Positions 58,208-64,000 of a stretch of 64,000 nucleotides of DNA are shown in pieces. The notes beneath the pieces are model-generated. The model was not told the DNA's origin. It was given only the letters and a program-made list of their open reading frames with translations, and searched no databases. The stretch covers positions 186,001 to 250,000 of the forward strand of contig CAVWBH010000003.1 of the NCBI GenBank assembly GCA_963753195.1, written 5' to 3'. The first letter of the stretch is position 1, and each line of letters starts with the position of its first letter. Source of the DNA: Palsa-504 sp963753195 (GTDB lineage: Bacteria; Actinomycetota; Actinomycetes; Streptosporangiales; Streptosporangiaceae). Made by a program: the position numbers and the translations under genes.

Positions 58208-59572
58208 ATGAACCGCAGCCTTTTCTCGTCGGAGCTATCGTCGCACTGGCGCCGTGAGGTGCTGCGCACCAGCTTGTGGTTCGTGCCCTCGCTCGAGGTC
58301 GTGGCCGCGGTCGGGCTGTTCATCGGCACGCTGGCCGCGGACCGGGCCGCCTACCGCGGCGACTTCGGCCTGCCGGGCTGGGTCATCAGCGGCAGCGCGG
58401 ACGCGGCGCGGCAGATCCTGACCGCGATCGCCGCGGCCATCATCACCGTGGTCGGGGTGGTGTTCTCTATCATCCTGGTCACCCTGACCCTGGCCTCGAC
58501 CCAGTTCGGGCCGCGGATGCTGCGGAACTTCATCCGCGACCGCGGCACGCAGGTGACGCTGGGCACGTTCGTGGCGACGTTCGTCTATTCGGTGCTGGTG
58601 CTGGGCTCGGTCGGGACCGGGTCGCACGGCGACTTCGTGCCGCACATCAGCGTGACCACCGCGATCGGCCTGATGGTCATCGACATGGCCGTGCTGATCT
58701 ACTTCATCCACCACACGGCCGTCTCTATCCAGCTGCCGCAGGTGATCGCGAGCATCGCCGCCGACCTGGCCGAGGCGATCAAGGAGCAGGGCAGCGGGGC
58801 GACCCGGACGGGGCCGGAGACCGGCCCGACCGCGGTGGAGCTGATGAGCCGGACCGAGAAGGGCGGGGCCGTGCTGTTCGCCCCGGTCAGCGGCTACGTG
58901 CAGTTCATCAGGCACCAGAACCTGGTCCGGCTGGCGGCCCGGGCCGACGCCGTGATCAGCCTGGAGCACCGGCCCGGCCACTTCATCGTGCGCGGGCACC
59001 GGCTGGCTACCGTCTGGCCCCCGGAGGCGCCGCCGCTGGTCCGGCAGGCCATGAGCCGCGGGCACATCATCGGCCCGCACCGGACGCTGACCCAGGACGT
59101 GTCGTTCGGCATCGACCAGCTGGTCGAGATCGCGCTGCGCGCCCTGTCCGCCGCGGTCAACGACACCTTCACGGCGATGACGTGCATCGACTGGCTGGGC
59201 GAGAACCTGTGCAAGATCGTGTCCGGCTGGCATCCGGTCCGGGTGCACCGGGATGCCGAGGGCTACATCCGGCTCGTCACGGCCGACCCGGCCTACGACC
59301 GGCTGGTGCAGCGGGCGTTCGAGAAGATCAGGGAGTCCAGTCTGGGCATGCCCGCGGTCATGATCCGCGAGCTGGAAGCGCTGGCGCGCATCATAACCGA
59401 GACGACCTCCGACGGCCAGCGCCGGGTGCTGCTCGATCAGGCCGCGATGATCGACCGGGCCAGTGAGCGGTCGGTGCCCGAGGCCGCCGACCGGGCCGAC
59501 ATCCGGCGGCGCTACGAGGCCATCTTGACCATGGAGTCGCGGCTGGTCGCGCGAGAGGAGAGCAGCACGTAG
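58208..59572 (+). CDS. DUF2254 membrane protein
   Basis: A 454-residue protein of the DUF2254 family. Four hydrophobic segments lie in the first 200 residues, with TLTLASTQFGPRMLRNFIRD being the family hallmark. The cytosolic C-terminal half is helical and ends with MESRLVAREESST. The family is widespread; its role is not known. It is preceded by 119 bp after the DUF1254 gene and read in the same direction. Confidence 0.88.
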   Translation: MNRSLFSSELSSHWRREVLRTSLWFVPSLEVVAAVGLFIGTLAADRAAYRGDFGLPGWVISGSADAARQILTAIAAAIITVVGVVFSIILVTLTLASTQFGPRMLRNFIRDRGTQVTLGTFVATFVYSVLVLGSVGTGSHGDFVPHISVTTAIGLMVIDMAVLIYFIHHTAVSIQLPQVIASIAADLAEAIKEQGSGATRTGPETGPTAVELMSRTEKGGAVLFAPVSGYVQFIRHQNLVRLAARADAVISLEHRPGHFIVRGHRLATVWPPEAPPLVRQAMSRGHIIGPHRTLTQDVSFGIDQLVEIALRALSAAVNDTFTAMTCIDWLGENLCKIVSGWHPVRVHRDAEGYIRLVTADPAYDRLVQRAFEKIRESSLGMPAVMIRELEALARIITETTSDGQRRVLLDQAAMIDRASERSVPEAADRADIRRRYEAILTMESRLVAREESST

Positions 59573-59647
59573 CAAAACAGCGCGCCGCCCGTGTCGGAAA
59601 CGGGGCCGGCCCGTTCGTGGAACTAGTACGGATGCCATCGTGGCATC

Positions 59648-59681
59648 TTCCTTCGGGAGACGATTTCCTTCGGGAAACGAT
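59648..59681 (+). repeat. 17-bp tandem repeat with UUCG-type hairpin ahead of the YCII gene
   Basis: TTCCTTCGGGAGACGAT and TTCCTTCGGGAAACGAT lie side by side. Within the second, TTTCC-TTCG-GGAAA would form a stem with a UUCG loop in RNA, just upstream of the ribosome site GGAGG. An additional hairpin GATGCCA-TCG-TGGCATC lies at 59631-59647. Confidence 0.55.
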
Positions 59682-59691
59682 GGAGGCACAC

Positions 59692-60036
59692 GTGAAGTAC
59701 GTCATCCTGCTGCTGAACACCGAGGCAGCCCAGAACATGTCCGAAGCCGAAGGCCAGGCATGGTACGCCGAGATCGGCGCGTGGTATGAGAAGGGCGGCG
59801 GCGGGTCCGGCAAGCTGATCGACGCCGGGAGCCAGCTCGCGCCGCCGGCCACGGCCAAGACGGTCCGCGCCGGCGGTGTCACCGACGGGCCGTTCATGGA
59901 GACCAAGGAGGCCCTCGGCGGCTACTCGGTGCTCGAGACCGACACCATCGAGGAGGCCGTGGAGATCGCCCAGACCTGGCCCGGGGTAGACCGCGGCTGG
60001 ATGACCGTCGAGGTCCGGCCGCTCCTGGAGATGTGA
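59692..60036 (+). CDS. YCII/DGPF domain protein
   Basis: A 114-residue YCII-related protein with the signature VTDGPFMETKEALGGYSVLE. Such proteins are the regular neighbours of ECF42 sigma factors. GTG at 59692 has GGAGG 5 nt upstream. Its 3' end overlaps the sigma factor gene on the opposite strand by 115 bp. Biochemical function unknown. Confidence 0.88.
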   Translation: MKYVILLLNTEAAQNMSEAEGQAWYAEIGAWYEKGGGGSGKLIDAGSQLAPPATAKTVRAGGVTDGPFMETKEALGGYSVLETDTIEEAVEIAQTWPGVDRGWMTVEVRPLLEM

Positions 60037-61338
60037 AGGCCGACGGCGGGTAAGAACGACAGGCGGCGGGCGATCAGCTCGCGCTCGGCCGGGTTGCCGG
60101 CCAGCGCGAGCGCCCGTTCGCTGGCCGCGCGGGCCTCGTCATCCCGCCCGAGCCCGCTCAGCAGGCCGGCCCGAAGGGCGTGGAACAGCCGGTATCCGTC
60201 CAGCTCCGGGGCCAGGGGCTCGATCTCGGCCAGCGCCGCCTGCGGCCCGAGGACGTAGCGGGTGGCCACCGCCCGGTTGAGCAGCACCACCGGCGAGGGG
60301 GTCAGTTCCTGCAGCCGGTCATACAGCAGGCGGATCTGGCGCCAGTCGGTCTGCTCGTAGTCCGGCGCCTGCGCGTGCAGCGCGGCAATGGCCGCCTGGA
60401 CCTGATAGGGACCGGACGCGCGCAGCGCGATGGCCTGGTCGAGCAGCCGGGTGGCCTCGGCGATCAGCGGCCCGTCCCACCGGGCCCGGTCCTGGTCGGC
60501 CAGCCGGACCAGCCGTCCCCACCCGTCGAACCGGGTCGCGGCCCGGGACTCGTGCAGCAGCATCAGCGCCAGCAGGCCGAGGACCTCCGGCTCACGCGGC
60601 ATCAGCTGGTGCAGCAGCCTGGTCAGCGCGACGGCCTGGGCGGCCAGGTCCCGCCGGGCGGGCTGGCGGCCCGCGCTGGCCAGGTATCCCTCGTTGAACA
60701 CCAGGTAGACGACGGCCAGCACCTCGGCGAGCCGCCCGGCCAGCTGATCGGGATCCGGCACCCGCATGTCGGCCCGTTTCCCGTCCCGGCCCACCGCGGT
60801 CAGGGTCTTGCGCGCGCGCAGCAGGCGCTGGGTCATGGCGGGCTCGGCGACCAGGAAGGCGGCGGCGATCTGCGCGGTGCTCAGCCCGCAGACCGCGCGC
60901 AGGGTGAGCGCGATCTGCGACTCGCGGGGCAGCGCCGGGTGACAGCAGGCGAAGACCATGCCGAGCAGCTCGTCGTCGGCGTCTTCGGCGCTTTGGGTGC
61001 CATCCCAGGTGTCGGTGAACGTCGCCGCGAGCAGCGCCAGCTTGTCCTGCCCGGCCCGGGCGCGGCGCAGCCGGTCGATGGCCTTACGCCGGGCGGTGGT
61101 GGCCAGCCAGCCGCCGGGGTTCGGCGGGACCTGGCCGTCCCGCCAGTGCTCGAGGGCCTCGACGAAGGCGTCCTGGACGGCGTCGGCCGCGAGGCCGACG
61201 TCACCGATCCGGGCGGCCAGCGCGGCGGTAATCCGGGCTGCTTCGGTCCGGTAGAGCTGGTCCAGGCGTGCTGCGTCCAGAGCCGGTCCGCCTGGTTCAG
61301 CGGGCCTGGTTAAGCGGGTCCTCGTTCACGCCGGCCAT
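59922..61338 (-). CDS. ECF sigma factor (ECF42-like, SigJ-type C-terminal extension), 5' end unclear
   Basis: RNA polymerase sigma factor with a long C-terminal helical extension, as in ECF42. The frame is open from 61325 and includes region 2 (DAVQDAFVEALEHWRDG, PNPGGWLATTARRKAIDRLR), region 4 (LPRESQIALTLRAVCGLSTA) and the extension (DYEQTDWRQIRLLYDRLQEL). No ATG, GTG or TTG is present in this frame before 60959, which lies after region 2. Upstream, ATG 61336-61338 opens MAGVNEDPLNQA in another frame; removing one G from GGG (61302-61304, plus strand) joins the two. Either this is a frameshift or an unusual start is used. The 3' end extends into the YCII gene. Confidence 0.82.
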
Positions 61339-61359
61339 GCTAACAGCGGCCGCCGTCAT

Positions 61360-62370
61360 TTACTGCAGGCGCAGGTCGCCGACCGTGACGTCGCCCTTGC
61401 CGCGATCGATGGTGACGGGCTCGATAAAGCCCGGCTGGGCAGTGACCGTGGCGGGCAGCTCGTCGTGCACCCGCTCCTTCAGCAACTCGGTCGATACGTC
61501 GGCGAACATCTTGCGCAGCCCGGCGCCACCGAAGTTGACCCACAGCTCGTCGTGGTGCGACGGGATGAGGATCTTCGGCTGGTACAGCTCGACTAGGGGC
61601 AGGAAGACGTCCTCGAGCTGCTGGGCGACATGCGGCAGGCCGTTGATGGACAAGATGGCCACGTCCACCCCGCCGTGCCGGGCGACGAAGGCCCGCTCCT
61701 CGTCGCCGATCGGGCCGCCGCTGTCGCGGTAGGCGATGGTGAAGCCGCCGACGTCGATGATGTAGGTGAGGGTGGCCTCGGTGATGACCTCCGGGGTGTG
61801 CACGCCGCGTTCGGCGATGGCCGCGGCCAGGCGGTCCTCCTCCGGAGTGGGGGCGCCGAAGAAGTCGGCCTCGAAGTCGGCCCGGGCCTGCAGGAGCGCC
61901 TGCCACTTGGCCGCCCGCTCGGGCGGCAGATCGATGTCGAGGTGAAAGCCGTGCAGCGCCCGCACGGTGAAGTCGCCGTAGTCGAGGACCTCGCCCTCGC
62001 CCCGGCCGGTGACCCGGTGGATCTGGTCCGCGGGCAGGCCCTGGGCGAGCAGGTAGTCGGCGCCGATCTCGGCGATGGCCGCCTTGGCCCCGGTCTGCTG
62101 CGATACCCGCGCGGTGTCGGCGACGTGGTCGTGGTGCGGGTGGCCGACGAGCAGCAGGTCGGCCCGGGTCACGTCGGTCACGTCGAAGCCCAGGGGCCGG
62201 TTGCGCGGCGGGCGCTCGTAGAAGTTGTCCAGCAGCACGACCCGGTCGCCGAAGGCCAGCTCGAAGCTGGCCGTGCCGAACCAGCGCAGGGTCAGCGCGC
62301 CGGGGTCGGGATGCGCGGGACCGCCGAGCGATACCGGCAGCGAGTAGTTACGGATTGTCCTGGCGGTCAT
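61360..62370 (-). CDS. MBL-fold metallo-hydrolase
   Basis: A 336-residue metallo-beta-lactamase-fold protein. The metal motif is VGHPHHDHVADTA, with further ligands in IAYRDSGGPI and IPSHHDELW. The N-terminal LRWFGTASFELAF is typical of the UPF0173-like hydrolases. The substrate is unknown. The ATG at 62370 has GAGGAG 9 nt upstream. The sigma factor gene follows 21 bp after its stop and may be co-transcribed. Confidence 0.88.
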   Translation of the reverse strand: MTARTIRNYSLPVSLGGPAHPDPGALTLRWFGTASFELAFGDRVVLLDNFYERPPRNRPLGFDVTDVTRADLLLVGHPHHDHVADTARVSQQTGAKAAIAEIGADYLLAQGLPADQIHRVTGRGEGEVLDYGDFTVRALHGFHLDIDLPPERAAKWQALLQARADFEADFFGAPTPEEDRLAAAIAERGVHTPEVITEATLTYIIDVGGFTIAYRDSGGPIGDEERAFVARHGGVDVAILSINGLPHVAQQLEDVFLPLVELYQPKILIPSHHDELWVNFGGAGLRKMFADVSTELLKERVHDELPATVTAQPGFIEPVTIDRGKGDVTVGDLRLQ

Positions 62371-62483
62371 CTCAGCTGTCTCCTCATGGGGGCTGGTCGG
62401 CTGCGCACCCGGTCATGGCGGTGACCAGCAATCCGTGATTTCTATCAACTTAATAGGATTTGCCGCAGCGGGCTAGTGGGGTC

Positions 62484-62876
62484 TCATCGGTGCTGCTGGC
62501 GGGTGTAGCGGAGCCAGCCGCCGCGGTCGCTGATGTCGCTGACGCCAGGCGCGTGCAGCGCTTCGGTCCGCATGCGCATGGCCAGCGAGCCCGTTCCGTC
62601 GTCCAGCTCGATGATGCCCAGCTCGAGCTCGGGCGGCTCGGCGGGCAGCAGCCGGTCGCGCAGCACCGCGTAACTGACCTCGTAGAGTTCCCCGGGGACG
62701 CTGACGCCGCCCGCGGGGACCGGATGGAGCCCGGGGAACTCGTCACGGACGGAGTAGAAGCGGTACCGGGCGGCGGTGCGGGTCGGGCCGTGGAAGACCG
62801 CGTCGCGCAGGTGAGCGTTCAGCCGGCCGCCCGACATCGCTTCTCCGTTCACGAACATCCGAACGTGGTCGGACAT
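62484..62876 (-). CDS. Allophanate hydrolase C-terminal-like (gamma-glutamylcyclotransferase-fold) protein
   Basis: A 130-residue protein. VRMFVNGEAMSGGRLNAHL and VPAGGVSVPGELYEVSYAVL, then PPELELGIIELDDGTG, resemble the C-terminal domain of allophanate hydrolase AtzF and gamma-glutamylcyclotransferase-like proteins. The catalytic Glu of true cyclotransferases is not clear, and no amidase part is present, so it is a stand-alone domain of unknown action. ATG at 62876; it lies 28 bp after the enoyl-CoA hydratase-like gene. Confidence 0.7.
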   Translation of the reverse strand: MSDHVRMFVNGEAMSGGRLNAHLRDAVFHGPTRTAARYRFYSVRDEFPGLHPVPAGGVSVPGELYEVSYAVLRDRLLPAEPPELELGIIELDDGTGSLAMRMRTEALHAPGVSDISDRGGWLRYTRQQHR

Positions 62877-62904
62877 GTGGCGTCATCCCTCCGCGGGCCC
62901 GCGG

Positions 62905-63726
62905 TCAGGCGCCGCTGAACCGGGGCGGGCGCTTGGCCAGGAAGCCGGCCAGGCCCTCGGCGAAGTCGCCGGAGGCGGCCAGCTCGCGCTGGATCCCGGC
63001 CTCGAACTCCAGCTGGGCATCCATCTGCGCGTACAGCCACTGGTTCAGCTCGCGCTTGGTCCCGGCGTAGGACCGGGTGGCGCCGGAGGCGAGGCGGTCC
63101 AGGAGGGCGTCAGCCTGGCCGGCGAACTCCGCGTCCGGCCAGACCCGGTTGATCAGGCCCCAGTCCAGCGCGGACCTGGCGTCGAGGCGCTCCCCCAGCA
63201 TGGCCAGCTCCGCGGCGCGGGTGAACCCGACCCGGGCCGGCACGAACAGCGAGGAGCCCCCGTCGGGGACCAGGCCGATATTGACGAAGGCCAGCTGGAA
63301 GAAGGCTGACTCGGCGGCGACCACCAGGTCGCAGGCCAGCGCCAGGGACAGCCCGATCCCGGCCGCGGCGCCGTTGACGGCGGCGAGCACCGGCTTGGGC
63401 ATCTGCCGCAGGCCGGTGATCAGCGGGTGGTATCTCTCGGTGAGCAGCCCGTACACGTCGATCGGGCCGCCGTCGGCCCGGTCGGCGGCCTCCTTGAGGT
63501 CGAAGCCGCTGGAGAAGGCCCGGCCGGCACCGGTGATGGCCACGGCCCGGATATCCGGATTATCGGTGACCTCCCGGATCGCGGCCCGCAGGTCGGTAGA
63601 GAACTGATCGCTCCACGCGTTCATCCGCTCGGGGCGGTTCAGCTCGACTTTCGCCCCCGCTCCCCGCCGGTACAGGTTGACCGTCTCATACTGGCGGTAA
63701 AGCTCATCGTCGCCCACGCCGGTCAT
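62905..63726 (-). CDS. Enoyl-CoA hydratase/isomerase family protein
   Basis: A crotonase-fold protein of 273 residues. AFSSGFDLKEAADRADGG forms the first oxyanion-hole segment, and NGAAAGIGLSLALACDLVVA the second. The Glu usually found after the second segment (GxGxELA) is replaced here by Leu/Ser, while FVNIGLVPDGGSSL places an Asp where PaaG-type isomerases have theirs. This favours an isomerase over a hydratase. The ATG at 63726 lies inside the family-typical N terminus. It is divergent from the PPK2 gene, 51 bp away. Confidence 0.88.
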   Translation of the reverse strand: MTGVGDDELYRQYETVNLYRRGAGAKVELNRPERMNAWSDQFSTDLRAAIREVTDNPDIRAVAITGAGRAFSSGFDLKEAADRADGGPIDVYGLLTERYHPLITGLRQMPKPVLAAVNGAAAGIGLSLALACDLVVAAESAFFQLAFVNIGLVPDGGSSLFVPARVGFTRAAELAMLGERLDARSALDWGLINRVWPDAEFAGQADALLDRLASGATRSYAGTKRELNQWLYAQMDAQLEFEAGIQRELAASGDFAEGLAGFLAKRPPRFSGA

Positions 63727-63777
63727 GCTATCGCGGGGGTTCCGGGGCGATAAAGGCCGACCGAAGGAGAAACGGCG

Positions 63778-64000
63778 ATGGCGGCAAAGAAGCACGCGGG
63801 GCAGCCCGACGGGGTGAACCGGCTACCGCGGAAGCTGTATGAGACCGAGCTGTACCGCCTGCAGGGCGAGCTGGTGAAGATGCAGGAATGGGTGCGCACG
63901 GAGGGCGCCAGGATCGTGGTCATCTTCGAGGGCCGCGACGCGGCCGGCAAGGGCAGCACGATCAAGCGGGTCACCGAGTACCTCAACCCCCGGCTGGCGC
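63778..64000 (+). CDS. ppk2: Polyphosphate kinase 2 family protein, truncated by the window end
   Basis: The first 74 codons of a PPK2 protein. VVIFEGRDAAGKGSTIKRVT is the family's Walker A region, preceded by LYRLQGELVKMQEWV. PPK2 uses polyphosphate to phosphorylate nucleotides or the reverse. The ATG at 63778 has AAGGAG 8 nt upstream. The rest lies beyond the window. Confidence 0.92.
   Translation, partial: MAAKKHAGQPDGVNRLPRKLYETELYRLQGELVKMQEWVRTEGARIVVIFEGRDAAGKGSTIKRVTEYLNPRLA

Noticed and set aside
1..64000. tRNA, rRNA, CRISPR, insertion sequences or prophage genes
   Set aside because: I looked for clover-leaf ends, regularly spaced repeats, transposase motifs and phage genes and saw none; the DUF222-HNH protein is a chromosomal family here and not clear evidence of a mobile element.

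Overview
The window is GC-rich actinobacterial DNA (about 70% G+C by eye). Support for this comes from a SARP-type regulator, a SpoIIE/PP2C phosphatase with an anti-sigma-like ATPase domain, a DUF222-HNH protein, an Rv1747-like FHA-ABC transporter, caa3-type CtaG, an ECF42-like sigma factor with a YCII partner, and frequent GTG starts with GGAGG-type ribosome sites. A filamentous soil actinomycete is likely; I cannot name a genus. I see no rRNA, tRNA, CRISPR array, phage or insertion sequence.

Layout. 0-9.5 kb: a Tat-exported GH127 glycosidase, a small membrane protein, an MFS exporter with a C-terminal winged-helix-like tail, a peptidase C26 amidohydrolase with a FadR-type regulator, and serA. 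9.5-21 kb: a large SARP regulator, then a metal/redox block: FTR1-type iron permease behind an iron-box-like sequence, a thioredoxin-fold DUF929 protein with VKOR, a membrane protein fused to SCO1, a lipoprotein, and CtaG. Together these suggest extracytoplasmic disulfide formation and copper delivery to cytochrome oxidase. 21-30 kb: gamma carbonic anhydrase, pentapeptide-repeat protein, methyltransferase, a translationally coupled murL-murD2 pair (alternative route to D-Glu in peptidoglycan), an HNH protein, DinB, and PgeF.

30-47 kb: IPT/TIG membrane protein, M19 dipeptidase, a frameshifted Rv1747-like transporter, LmeA-like protein, HIT hydrolase, UbiE-like methyltransferase with a membrane partner, SoxR with a near-canonical sox box, SpoIIE phosphatase, diguanylate cyclase, two MFS transporters, a sedolisin peptidase and a TetR regulator. 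47.8-52.8 kb: an unusual block with a DUF5134 protein carrying a Met-rich loop, a paralogue of the SCO1-fused membrane domain, a Ser/Thr kinase with an extracellular YVTN propeller, a Rieske lipoprotein, and an internally deleted second copy of the kinase gene. This block is my best candidate for an undescribed system. 52.8-64 kb: an FMN reductase-MarR-luciferase-like operon behind a 48-bp inverted repeat, a TPP enzyme, DUF1254 and DUF2254 proteins, YCII with an ECF sigma factor, an MBL hydrolase, an AtzF-C-like protein, an enoyl-CoA hydratase-family protein, and the start of a PPK2 kinase.

Four genes are broken by 1-nt or 4-nt indels in G/C runs or repeats (FHA-ABC, MFS at 46.9 kb, TPP enzyme, and the 5' end of the sigma factor). 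The clustering in homopolymers makes assembly error a serious alternative to pseudogene formation.
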